Assembly: GCA_028872955.1 (NCBI GenBank)
Contig: JAGWNX010000039.1
Span: 1 to 34,601, forward strand
DNA: 34,601 nucleotides
Direction of reading: 5' to 3'
Source: Acidobacteriota bacterium
GTDB taxonomy: Bacteria; Acidobacteriota; Terriglobia; Terriglobales; Acidobacteriaceae
Both the position numbers and the translations under genes were made by a program. How positions within the stretch are numbered: the first letter of the stretch is position 1; every line of letters begins with the position of its first letter. Shown here piece after piece: positions 1 through 7,222 of this stretch. Under the pieces are notes generated by a model, which saw only the letters and a program-made list of their open reading frames with translations, was not told the origin of the DNA and made no database searches.

Positions 1-1
1 A

Positions 2-907
2 ATTCGGGCCAAGGCGCCACAGGCCAAGGTGAACTTTGCCTCAGGCGCAGATGTTGCGGAGGCGGCACACCTGGCTGCGCAGGCAGATGTGGCCCTGGTG
101 TTTGTAAACCAGTGGACAAGTGAGGGGATGGACCTGGCAAACCTCTCTCTGCCATCAGGGCAGGACGCACTGGTGAAGGCTGTTGCCGCGGCGAACAAGC
201 ACACGGTCGTGGTGCTGCAGACGGGCACGGCTGTGACGATGCCGTGGATTGACCAGGTAAGTGGTGTGCTGGAGGCGTGGTACCCAGGCAGCAAAGGCGC
301 GGACGCTGTGGCGAATGTGCTCTTTGGCGAGGTCAATCCGTCGGCCAAGCTGCCCATGACCTTCCCGCTGAGCGAAGCAGATCTGCCGCATCCGGTGCGG
401 GTGACCCCTCCGCCCCATGCCCAGGGTGCTGCGGGCGTTATGCGCAGCGGTACCGCGAAGCCGACCTTCTCCATGAACTACGATGAGGGGCTCAAAGTTG
501 GTTACAAATGGTATGACGCTGAGAAGAAGCCGGTCCTGTTTCCTTTCGGCTTCGGGCTCTCGTACACCACCTATCGCTACTCCCGGCTCAAGGTGGAGGA
601 TGGCGCGTCTCCAACTGTAACCTTTACGGTAACCAATACGGGAACGCGTGAAGGGCAGGAGATCGCTCAGGTCTACGCTGCGCTGCCAGAGGGAGCCCAG
701 GAGCCGCCCAAGCGGCTGGTGGGCTGGAGCAAGATCTCGCTGAAGCCGGGCGAGAGCCGCCAGGTTCAGGTCAGCATCGATCGTCGCTATCTCTCTGTCT
801 ACGATGAGGCGACCGACAGCTGGAAGCTGGTGCCGGGCAACTACCAAATGATGGTGGGTGGCTCGTCGCAGAGTCTGCCGCTCAAGCAGGCCATCGCGCT
901 CAAGTAA
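2..907 (+). CDS. Glycoside hydrolase family 3, C-terminal part (5' truncated by window edge)
   Basis: This is the last 301 residues of a family 3 glycosidase (beta-glucosidase or beta-xylosidase type); the reading frame is open back to base 2, so the start lies outside the window. The visible part holds the GH3 C-terminal alpha/beta sandwich domain, with stretches such as VLEAWYPGSKGADAVANVLF and FGEVNPSAKLPMTFP. A C-terminal fibronectin type III-like domain follows, with EIAQVYAALP, PPKRLVGWSKISLKPGES and a final VPGNYQMMVGGSS. The catalytic nucleophile domain is not in the window, so substrate cannot be judged. The stop codon overlaps the 3' end of the convergent pabBC gene by 8 bases. Confidence 0.9.
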   Translation: MRAKAPQAKVNFASGADVAEAAHLAAQADVALVFVNQWTSEGMDLANLSLPSGQDALVKAVAAANKHTVVVLQTGTAVTMPWIDQVSGVLEAWYPGSKGADAVANVLFGEVNPSAKLPMTFPLSEADLPHPVRVTPPPHAQGAAGVMRSGTAKPTFSMNYDEGLKVGYKWYDAEKKPVLFPFGFGLSYTTYRYSRLKVEDGASPTVTFTVTNTGTREGQEIAQVYAALPEGAQEPPKRLVGWSKISLKPGESRQVQVSIDRRYLSVYDEATDSWKLVPGNYQMMVGGSSQSLPLKQAIALK

Positions 908-2753
908 AGTGCAACACCTGCTCTGGCGAGAGCTGGAGCACTGCAAGCTGCTGCAGGCCGCGTACCGAGTTGCCCAGCAACACGGCATCCGCGGCCTGCA
1001 GGTCGCTTAAGGTCAACACACGCTCTTCCAGGTTGACGTTGCTCTGCAGCAAGTGCCCGCGCAGAACTCCCGGCAATACGCCGCAGTGCAGTGGCGGAGT
1101 TACCAGCCGGTCGCCGAAGCGAACAAAGAGATTGGTGATGCAGCCTTCGGTCAATTCATCGCGCTCATTCAGGAAGATCGCCTCATCCCAGCCATCGGCC
1201 AGTGCCGCGCGATAGGCTGCGTCATAGGCTTCTCGTCGCGTCGTCTTGTGGCGCAGGTACAGGTCGGTTGAGTGTGTCCGTCGGGCAGCCAGTCGCGCGC
1301 GGAGGATGCCGTTTGTGTCTTGCAGCGATGTAGCCTGCACGGTGGGTACGCCATCAGGACTCAGCAGGAGTCGTAGCCGGTAACGTTGGCCGGCGATGAG
1401 CTGCGCCGCGGTCTGGTGGATCGCCCGGCGGATCTCGCTCTCATCGCAGCATCGTTGCAGCCACAGGCAGGAGGCGCGCAGACGCTCCAGATGCGCGTCC
1501 AGCAGCCAGATGCCATCGTGCCACAGCATGGTCTCAATCAGCGCAGGCTCTGGCTGGGGAGTGGTGAGGAACGCGGCCTTGATCATGCACTCACGGTACT
1601 CCTCGGCGGCCACGGAGTCTGCCACGATGCCGCCGCCTACGCCCATACTGCCGCTGGCGTGTTCCAACTCCAGCGTCCGGATTGCGACATTGAAGACGGC
1701 ATCGCCCGTCGGCGAGAGGTAGCCGATCGCGCCGGTATACACGCCCCGGGGCTCTGTCTCCTGTTCGCGGATGATCTGCATCGTGCGCAGCTTGGGGGCT
1801 CCTGTAATGGAGCCACAGGGAAACAGGGCCTGAAAGATGCGGTACCAGCTAAGCCCCTGCTGCAATCTGCCGGTGATGGTGGAGGTCATCTGCAGCAGCG
1901 TCGCGTAGCGCTCCACGCGGAAGAGGTCTGTGACGCAGACGGAGCCCATCTCGCAGATCTGCCCCAGGTCATTGCGCAGCAGGTCGACGATCATGACGTG
2001 CTCGCTACGATTCTTCGCATGGTTGCGCAGTTCCGTCGCTGCAGTCTCCTCCTCTTCCGCAGCATTGCACGCCCGTGTGCCCTTCATGGGGCGGGTGGTT
2101 ATGTTGCCCGACTGCACGCGAAAGAACAGCTCTGGAGAGAAGGACAGAATGGTGCGCTGCGCCGTGTTGAGCACGGCTGCGTAGCTCACAGGTTGTCTGG
2201 CAATCAACTGCTGGTACAGCTCTGCGACGGGCTGCTCGCAGGCGAAGCGCAGCCTGCTGGTGAAGTTGACCTGGTAGGTGTCGCCGGCGCTGATCAGGGC
2301 TTGAATGGCCGCGATTCGCTGGCTGTACTCCTCTGGCGAGAGCGCCAGGTGGGTTTCTGCGATAGGTGACGCAGTTGGAGCGGCCTGTCGCAGTGGGGCC
2401 TGATCAACCTGATGAGGCAGGACGAGCGGTTGCCGGTAGATGCCGAACCAGAGCAGCGGGTCTGAGCCTTGGCGCGGTCCGGGAGCAGCACGCGGAACGA
2501 AGTGGTAGCCGCACTCATAGCTCAGGTAGCCGGCTGCGTAGGCGCCGCTGGCCAGCGCTACCTCCAGGCGGGCGAAGCAGGCAGGCACCTCTGCCGCATC
2601 GTAGGTAGAGATGATCTCGACCGGGTCAACGAACAGATAGCTGCAGCGGTTCTCGGCATCGGGCAGTGCCGTGTGCAGCAGCACGCTGTTGGCGCGGCTT
2701 ACGGCTTGCTCGAGCACGTTAGCGGGCAGCCCAGCCCACGATTGTTCGTCCAC
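900..2753 (-). CDS. pabBC: Fused aminodeoxychorismate synthase component I / aminodeoxychorismate lyase (PabB-PabC)
   Basis: Makes p-aminobenzoate for folate: the PabB half converts chorismate (with ammonia from a PabA partner not seen here) to aminodeoxychorismate, and the PabC half, a PLP enzyme, eliminates pyruvate. The 617 residues are about the sum of the two separate enzymes. Residues about 130-400 are the chorismate-binding domain, with the PMKGT motif (Lys224) and PCGSITGAPK near 312-321. Residues about 405-617 are a class IV aminotransferase fold, with the likely PLP lysine Lys503 in RHKTTRR and NERDELTEGCITN at 529-541. The GTG start at 2753 has a GGGGTGAG ribosome-binding site just upstream. 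It is the last gene of the minus-strand cys unit, 51 bases after the exporter gene, so co-transcription is plausible but not proven. Confidence 0.93.
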   Translation of the reverse strand: MDEQSWAGLPANVLEQAVSRANSVLLHTALPDAENRCSYLFVDPVEIISTYDAAEVPACFARLEVALASGAYAAGYLSYECGYHFVPRAAPGPRQGSDPLLWFGIYRQPLVLPHQVDQAPLRQAAPTASPIAETHLALSPEEYSQRIAAIQALISAGDTYQVNFTSRLRFACEQPVAELYQQLIARQPVSYAAVLNTAQRTILSFSPELFFRVQSGNITTRPMKGTRACNAAEEEETAATELRNHAKNRSEHVMIVDLLRNDLGQICEMGSVCVTDLFRVERYATLLQMTSTITGRLQQGLSWYRIFQALFPCGSITGAPKLRTMQIIREQETEPRGVYTGAIGYLSPTGDAVFNVAIRTLELEHASGSMGVGGGIVADSVAAEEYRECMIKAAFLTTPQPEPALIETMLWHDGIWLLDAHLERLRASCLWLQRCCDESEIRRAIHQTAAQLIAGQRYRLRLLLSPDGVPTVQATSLQDTNGILRARLAARRTHSTDLYLRHKTTRREAYDAAYRAALADGWDEAIFLNERDELTEGCITNLFVRFGDRLVTPPLHCGVLPGVLRGHLLQSNVNLEERVLTLSDLQAADAVLLGNSVRGLQQLAVLQLSPEQVLHFT

Positions 2754-2804
2754 GTCAGCTCACCCCACGTCAGCTGTTCGCCTGGTGTTACTGCAGTTGT
2801 GCTG

Positions 2805-3560
2805 CTAGTGCGTCGCGGCCTGGTAGCAGAACTGCAGTCCGATGTAGAGAAGCCACAGCGACAGGGCAAAGCGCAGGCCACGATTCGGAATCTTCGGCGC
2901 GACGCCTGAGCCAATCAGTCCGCCAATCACGCCGCCGGCCACCAGATGCGTCAGCAGGGCCGTGTCGTAGTGGCCGCCGATCAGATGGACGCCGGAGCCC
3001 ACCAGCGCAATCACCAGGCCGAAGGCGAGATCCGTGCCGACCACCTGCGTCGCAGTCAGCGAGGTAAGCCCCAGCAGCGCCACCGTGCCCAGCGCGCCAG
3101 CACCTGCGGAGGAGAAGCCGACCTCCGCGCCGATGGGGAACATGATGAGTCCGACCCAACCCGCGCGATCCTTCCACGAGCGCTTCGTGTCTGAGGGGCG
3201 GAAGTGGCGATACAGATGCCACCCCGCCGTGAACAGAATAATGAGGCCAAGCGCGAAGGAGAGCGCGGCACGTGGGCCGTGTGCGGCAACGTGCTTGAAC
3301 AGCACCGAGCCCAGCACCACGCCCGGCACACCACCCAACAGCATGATGCCCAGGATGCGATAGTTGACCTGCCGCCGCGCTACCTGAAACGGAACGACGA
3401 TCAGCTTGACGATCGCGGAGTAGGCAAGCGTAGTGCTGACCGCAATGTCGACCGGCACCTTCAACAGAAAGATCAGCAGCGGCGCTGTGACGACACTGGC
3501 TCCGACGCCAGTCATGGCGATCACAATCGCCACTACGAAACCGATCAAAAACTCCAACAT
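2805..3560 (-). CDS. TauE/SafE-family sulfite/sulfonate exporter
   Basis: An integral membrane protein of 251 residues with about eight hydrophobic segments, starting MLEFLIGFVVAIVIAMTGVG. The conserved family feature is a small-residue-rich turn (TGVGAS) after the first helix, repeated in weaker form in the second half (AEVGFSSAGAGALG). The family exports sulfite, sulfoacetate or related organosulfur anions, or takes up related compounds. Here it sits 39 bases after cysH, on the same strand. That context suggests it vents sulfite made by CysH when it outpaces sulfite reductase, or moves another sulfur compound; the direction is inference. The ATG at 3560 is chosen because it begins directly with the first membrane helix. 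Confidence 0.85.
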   Translation of the reverse strand: MLEFLIGFVVAIVIAMTGVGASVVTAPLLIFLLKVPVDIAVSTTLAYSAIVKLIVVPFQVARRQVNYRILGIMLLGGVPGVVLGSVLFKHVAAHGPRAALSFALGLIILFTAGWHLYRHFRPSDTKRSWKDRAGWVGLIMFPIGAEVGFSSAGAGALGTVALLGLTSLTATQVVGTDLAFGLVIALVGSGVHLIGGHYDTALLTHLVAGGVIGGLIGSGVAPKIPNRGLRFALSLWLLYIGLQFCYQAATH

Positions 3561-3599
3561 GATGAGTATGAACCTTACTTACGCTTGTTACGCCTTCGT

Positions 3600-4286
3600 T
3601 CAGGCGGGCTGTATGTGAATGCCGCACTCCTGCTTCTGGCCGCCCCAGCGGCCTGAGCGCGGGTCATTCGGGTCTGTCGGCAGGCTGGTGCAAGGCTCGC
3701 AGCCAATGCTGGAGTAGCCTTTGTCGTAGAGCGAGAGCAAGGGAATCTGCCGTGCTGCGGCGTACGTCCACACATCCTTTGTCGTCCAGTCGGTCAGCGG
3801 GCTGATCTTGCGGATGCTGTTGCCAGAGGGCAGGGCGAAGGGCTCCACCAGTTGCAGTGTGGCGCGACTCTTTGCCTGCTCTCGGCGCAAGCCGGTAAAC
3901 CACAGGTCATACTGCTCCAGTGCGCTGAACAGCGGCTTGACCTTGCGGATGCCGCAGCAACGCGAGGGGTCAGTCTGGTTCAGAATGCCGAACTGCGACT
4001 CCTGCTCGGCGACAGTGATCTCCGGCACAAGGTTGATGAGGTTCAGGCTCCACTGCCTGGCCATCGCATCGCGGTAGGTGTACACCTCGGCGAAGTGATA
4101 GCCAGTGTCCAGAAAGATGACCGGCACGTCTGGCAGCGTGGCGCGCACCATGTCCAGCACAATCATGTCTTCTGCCTGGAAGCTGCAGGTGACGCAGATG
4201 CGTCCGCGCTGCGCGGCCAGTTCCTCGGCAACCAGAGACCTGGCTGCCAGTGCCTTCTCGTCGGTAGTGACAACGGCTTGAGTCAT
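3600..4286 (-). CDS. cysH: Assimilatory adenylyl-sulfate (APS) reductase, thioredoxin-dependent
   Basis: Reduces activated sulfate to sulfite in the cytoplasm. The 228-residue protein is a PP-loop fold. It carries the iron-sulfur cysteine set of the APS-reducing branch: CysCys at 110-111 (SRCCGIRK) and CxxC at 196/199 (GCEPC). The catalytic cysteine is at 221 (ECGIH). Enterobacterial PAPS reductases lack the first four cysteines, so the substrate is most likely APS. This fits the absence of an intact APS kinase gene in the operon. All seven Cys codons are TGC. The ATG at 4286 follows the cysN stop by 5 bases, which suggests translational coupling. A sulfite reductase gene is not in the window. 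Confidence 0.95.
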   Translation of the reverse strand: MTQAVVTTDEKALAARSLVAEELAAQRGRICVTCSFQAEDMIVLDMVRATLPDVPVIFLDTGYHFAEVYTYRDAMARQWSLNLINLVPEITVAEQESQFGILNQTDPSRCCGIRKVKPLFSALEQYDLWFTGLRREQAKSRATLQLVEPFALPSGNSIRKISPLTDWTTKDVWTYAAARQIPLLSLYDKGYSSIGCEPCTSLPTDPNDPRSGRWGGQKQECGIHIQPA

Positions 4287-4291
4287 CGCTC

Positions 4292-5941
4292 TTACTCCTG
4301 CGGGTCAGGAAGCGCGCCAAGCTTCCGCAACTGGTTGAGGAAGCCGCTCACGGCCTCGGTTTCGCTGCTTGCGTTTGACCACGCCACCAGCGTCTCGCTG
4401 CCGGCGGCATCGTCCACCAACTCCTGCGCCTGCGCTACGCTGATGCCGTCCAGCAGCACAATCGCTCCAATGCTCAGCAGCGCGCGCCACAGTTGCTCTG
4501 ACGCAACGCGCGTTCTGACCACGGCGGCACCTGCGCGCAGCAACTCCAGCTCCAGGGCCGTGTTTGCCGCCGCATCCCCACCGGCCACCAGCAGAGGCTT
4601 GTGCTGCGGCGTGGCAGTGTCCGCGCTGGCAAGGCCACGCTGGATCATGCCGGCAGCGACCGTTGCGTTGGTCTTCACATCAATCAGGATGAAATTGCCG
4701 CTCGCGCGGTTCTCCGCGTAAGGATCGAAGAAGATCGGCCGAACCATATCGATCTCGACGACGCCGATATCGTTCATGCCGAGCGAGTTCACAGCTTCTC
4801 GCTGCAGGCTCTGGATATTGGTGCGGTGCTTGACCTGGGTGACGCGCGCGTGGAGGGTCTGCGTGCCGTGCTTCAGCAGGTACGGGCGATGCGTCTCCAG
4901 GCGTTGACCATCAAACCACACCAGTGCGGCTTCCACGCTGGTGGCATGCTGTGGCTTGCGTACAACTTCGGAGATCAGGTCGCCGCGGCTGATGTCCAAC
5001 TCATCGGCCAGCGTCAGCGCAATCGACTGGGGCGCATAGGCCTGCTCCAGATCGCCATCGAAGGTGGTGATGGCGGTCACCTGGCTGGTGCGGCCTGAGG
5101 GCAGCGCCACAATGGTATCGCCGACGCGCACCGTGCCGGAGGCGATCTGCCCCGCAAAGCCGCGATAGTACTGGTCTGGGCGGATGACCCGTTGCACAGG
5201 CAGGCGGAAGGGCAGTACCTGCTCCTCGGTCCACACGGGCACCTGTTCCAGGTGTTGCAGCAGCGTAGGACCGGTGTACCACGGCATGTAGGTGCTGGGT
5301 TCCACTACGTTGTCGCCCAGCAGCGCCGACACTGGAATTGTCGTCAACTCGGCGTTACCGAAGCTGGCGACCAACTCGCGGAAGTCGCGCTCGATCGTGG
5401 TAAAGACCTCCTGCGAGAACTCCACCAGATCCATCTTGTTGATGGCTGCCACGAGGTGGCGAATGCCCAACAGAGACGCGATGTAGGCGTGACGGCGAGA
5501 CTGGGTCAGAATGCCCTTGCGTGCATCGATGAGGATAATCGCCAGGTCCGCCGTGGAGGCGCCGGTGGCCATGTTGCGCGTGTACTGCTCATGGCCCGGC
5601 GTATCGCCAATGATGAACTTGCGCCGCTGCGTAGAGAAGTAACGATAGGCCACGTCGATGGTGATGCCCTGTTCGCGCTCGGCACGCAGGCCGTCGGTCA
5701 GCAGAGCAAAGTCGATGGTTGGCTGCTTCTGACCGGCCTGCAGGCCGGTAACAGCGCGCACCTGGTCCTCATACACATTGCGCGAGTCGTACAGCAGACG
5801 TCCGATCAGGGTGGACTTGCCGTCGTCCACACTGCCCGCCGTGCTGAAGCGCAGCAGGTCCTTGGTCTTCTCTTCGGCGAGAAACTCTTCAATCAGAAAA
5901 TCGTTTTGTGTCTCTTCGACGGTCGTCTGGATCCCGGTCAT
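4292..5941 (-). CDS. cysN: Sulfate adenylyltransferase subunit 1 (CysN GTPase) with unusual C-terminal extension
   Basis: The GTPase subunit of ATP sulfurylase; GTP hydrolysis drives APS formation by CysD. The 549-residue product has the P-loop GSVDDGKST (36-44), the DTPGH motif (113-117) and NKMD (168-171), then EF-Tu-like beta-barrel domains ending near residue 435. I place the start at the ATG at 5941, one base after the cysD stop, rather than at an in-frame codon 35 codons upstream inside cysD, because the family N-terminus (FLxxE, LLRFSTAGSVDDGKST) fits. Beyond residue about 447 there is a tail of roughly 100 residues occupying the place of the APS-kinase domain of CysNC fusions. It has no Walker A motif, so kinase activity is unlikely. 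The protein contains no cysteine. Confidence 0.94.
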   Translation of the reverse strand: MTGIQTTVEETQNDFLIEEFLAEEKTKDLLRFSTAGSVDDGKSTLIGRLLYDSRNVYEDQVRAVTGLQAGQKQPTIDFALLTDGLRAEREQGITIDVAYRYFSTQRRKFIIGDTPGHEQYTRNMATGASTADLAIILIDARKGILTQSRRHAYIASLLGIRHLVAAINKMDLVEFSQEVFTTIERDFRELVASFGNAELTTIPVSALLGDNVVEPSTYMPWYTGPTLLQHLEQVPVWTEEQVLPFRLPVQRVIRPDQYYRGFAGQIASGTVRVGDTIVALPSGRTSQVTAITTFDGDLEQAYAPQSIALTLADELDISRGDLISEVVRKPQHATSVEAALVWFDGQRLETHRPYLLKHGTQTLHARVTQVKHRTNIQSLQREAVNSLGMNDIGVVEIDMVRPIFFDPYAENRASGNFILIDVKTNATVAAGMIQRGLASADTATPQHKPLLVAGGDAAANTALELELLRAGAAVVRTRVASEQLWRALLSIGAIVLLDGISVAQAQELVDDAAGSETLVAWSNASSETEAVSGFLNQLRKLGALPDPQE

Positions 5942-5942
5942 G

Positions 5943-6878
5943 TTAGAAGTACCCCTCGCGTTTCTTGATCTCCATGGAGCCATCCTGGTCGTGGTCGATG
6001 ACGCGGTTGGCGCGCTCGGACGAGCGGAATGAGATAAGCTCCGCAATGATTTTGGGTAAGGTGTCGGCGTCGGAGCGAATTGCGCCGGTGCACGGGCTGC
6101 AACCCAGCGAGCGCAGGCGGCACTTCACCATCTGCTCCTCGCCCGGCAGACTCTTCACAAAGGTCTGCTCCACGGGAATCAGGCTGTCGCCGCGCACAAT
6201 CATCGGCCGCTCCTTGGCAAAGTACAGCGGCACAATAGGAATGTTCTCCAGGTAGATGTAGTGCCAGATATCGAGCTCCGTCCAGTTCGAGAGCGGGAAG
6301 ACGCGGATGCTCTCTCCGGGCGCGACGCGGCTGTTGTAGAGGTTCCACAGCTCGGGCCGCTGATTCTTGGGGTCCCACTGGCCTGCCTTATCGCGGAAGG
6401 AGAAGATGCGCTCCTTCGCGCGTGACTTCTCCTCATCGCGGCGAGCGCCACCAAAGGCGGCGTCAAAGCCATGCTCGCGCAGGCCATCCAGCAGGGCCTG
6501 CGTCTTGAGCAGGCCGCAGCAGCGCTGCGTGCCCAGCTTCACCGGGTTGGCGCCGTCGGCCAGCGCTCCCTCGTTGCGCCACACCAACAGGTTCAGGCCC
6601 ATCTCCTTGGCCAGATTGTCGCGAAAGGCAATCATCTCGCGAAACTTGTAACTGGTATCGACATGCAACAGCGGGAAGGGAATGGGCCCGGGAAAGAAGG
6701 CCTTCTCGGCCAGCCGCAACATCACGGACGAGTCTTTGCCGATCGAATACAGCATCACCGGCCGCTGGAACTCGGCCGCGACCTCGCGGAAGATCTGGAT
6801 GCTCTCGGCCTCCAGCATCTGCAGGTGGGTCAGGCGGGTGCTTGTCAGGGACTCAGGGGGGGCAATCGTAGTCGTCAT
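5943..6878 (-). CDS. cysD: Sulfate adenylyltransferase subunit 2 (CysD)
   Basis: The catalytic subunit of heterodimeric ATP sulfurylase, which forms APS from sulfate and ATP in the cytoplasm. The 311 residues match the usual size of about 300. Typical features are the PP-loop variant [11 protein letters not shown], the conserved [20 protein letters not shown] segment and the C-terminal GCSPCTGAI. The ATG at 6878 (MTTTIAPPE) is chosen over an in-frame start 20 codons upstream because the upstream codons fall in the leader region and overlap the attenuator hairpin, and CysD proteins begin close to the [11 protein letters not shown] segment. First structural gene of the minus-strand unit; expression is probably controlled by the cysteine leader upstream. 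All five Cys codons are TGC. Confidence 0.94.
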   Translation of the reverse strand: MTTTIAPPESLTSTRLTHLQMLEAESIQIFREVAAEFQRPVMLYSIGKDSSVMLRLAEKAFFPGPIPFPLLHVDTSYKFREMIAFRDNLAKEMGLNLLVWRNEGALADGANPVKLGTQRCCGLLKTQALLDGLREHGFDAAFGGARRDEEKSRAKERIFSFRDKAGQWDPKNQRPELWNLYNSRVAPGESIRVFPLSNWTELDIWHYIYLENIPIVPLYFAKERPMIVRGDSLIPVEQTFVKSLPGEEQMVKCRLRSLGCSPCTGAIRSDADTLPKIIAELISFRSSERANRVIDHDQDGSMEIKKREGYF

Positions 6879-6915
6879 TTTCAGTCTCGATCGTTTCTCA
6901 GGCGCATACAACAAG

Positions 6916-6944
6916 GCCCACATCCAAACGGTTGGCATGTGGGC
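6916..6944 (-). terminator. Attenuator hairpin between the Cys leader ORF and cysD
   Basis: On the minus strand the arms GCCCACAT and ATGTGGGC pair perfectly (8 bp). The stem continues after one bulged G with CCAA/TTGG (4 bp), closed by a CCGT loop. The following bases CTTGTTGTAT are moderately U-rich in RNA, as in a weak intrinsic terminator. It lies 38 bases before the cysD ATG, so it would end transcription before the operon unless prevented from folding. Its left arm is the same sequence that can pair with the end of the leader ORF. The hairpin is seen directly; terminator activity is inferred. Confidence 0.65.
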
Positions 6945-7009
6945 GTATCAGAGTTGAGATTCTTTGGATCGTCAGCGAGAGAACATTCCAGAAGGACTCA
7001 ACACCCACA
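6938..7009 (-). promoter_or_regulatory. Predicted antiterminator pairing of the cys operon leader
   Basis: On the minus-strand RNA, the last codons of the leader ORF (7009-6997, TGTGGGT followed by GTTGAG) are complementary to two downstream blocks: CTCAAC at 6958-6953 and GCCCACA at 6944-6938. This gives 6 plus 7 base pairs (one G-U), separated by an 8-base bulge on the 3' side. The second block is the left arm of the attenuator hairpin, so the two structures exclude each other. A ribosome reaching the leader stop codon (7000-6998) would cover the upstream strand and let the terminator form. A ribosome stalled on earlier Cys codons would leave it free. Pairing is seen by eye; no energy calculation was done. 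Confidence 0.6.
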
Positions 7010-7072
7010 GGCACGTGCCATACAGCGACACGCGCGACATGCACAACACATGATGTGGGCGGAGCGGTTCAT
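6998..7072 (-). CDS. Cysteine-rich leader peptide of the cys operon
   Basis: A 24-codon ORF ending in the peptide MCCACRACRCMARACGC: seven cysteines in the last 17 residues, with the stop directly after the final Cys. All seven Cys codons are TGT, whereas every Cys codon in cysD (5) and cysH (7) is TGC. This points to selection for slow or sensitive decoding. The start is uncertain. In-frame ATGs lie at 7084, 7072 and 7051, and none has a well-spaced ribosome-binding site. 7072 is preceded by GAAAGAG and would be nearly leaderless if the TTGACA box at 7108-7103 is the -35. The stop is 119 bases before cysD. Short poly-cysteine leader ORFs that act as cysteine-responsive attenuators are known from mycobacteria; the role here is inferred from position, codon choice and the downstream alternative hairpins. 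Confidence 0.75.
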   Translation of the reverse strand: MNRSAHIMCCACRACRCMARACGC

Positions 7073-7079
7073 CTCTTTC

Positions 7080-7108
7080 AGCATCGGGCAATTGGTAATA
7101 TTTGTCAA
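7080..7108 (-). promoter_or_regulatory. Candidate cys operon promoter
   Basis: A perfect TTGACA box reads on the minus strand at 7108-7103, with a weak -10 (GATGCT, 7085-7080) 17 bases downstream. The -35 lies inside an 11-base palindrome ATTTGACAAAT (7110-7100), a possible regulator site. Predicted transcription would begin around 7073, at the leader ORF. The -10 is poor, so this is tentative. Confidence 0.35.
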
Positions 7109-7169
7109 ATAGCGCAGGCGATGCGGGGATGCGATGGTGGACGCATCGGGACGAAGTGAGGCAACACAG

Positions 7170-7196
7170 GCCCGGGGACCTGGCCGTACCCCGGGC
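7170..7196 (+). promoter_or_regulatory. GC-rich dyad in front of the copper ATPase gene
   Basis: GCCCGGGG and CCCCGGGC form a perfect 8-bp inverted repeat around an 11-base spacer, ending 26 bases before the ATPase ATG. It could be an mRNA hairpin in the 5' leader or a binding site for a metal sensor; CsoR-type copper repressors bind GC-rich dyads, but the match is not specific. A ribosome-binding site GGAAGGA follows at about 7210. The 344-bp interval between cysD and this gene otherwise contains only the cys leader elements and a smaller dyad GATGCG/CGCATC near 7128-7147. Confidence 0.4.
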
Positions 7197-7222
7197 GCTG
7201 TTCTGCAGACGGAAGGAGCCGC

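Noticed and set aside
1386..2369. 327-codon open frame on the plus strand
   Set aside because: Antisense to pabBC, where all catalytic motifs are intact; the translation is low-complexity His/Ala/Gly-rich shadow sequence.
5942..6046. 35-codon N-terminal extension of CysN
   Set aside because: It overlaps the end of cysD and has no family similarity. The ATG at 5941, one base after the cysD stop, gives the normal N-terminus.
6878..7108. SAM or other metabolite riboswitch in the cys leader
   Set aside because: No SAM-I/II-like conserved core or pseudoknot elements could be recognised. The Cys-codon ORF and alternative hairpins explain the leader better.
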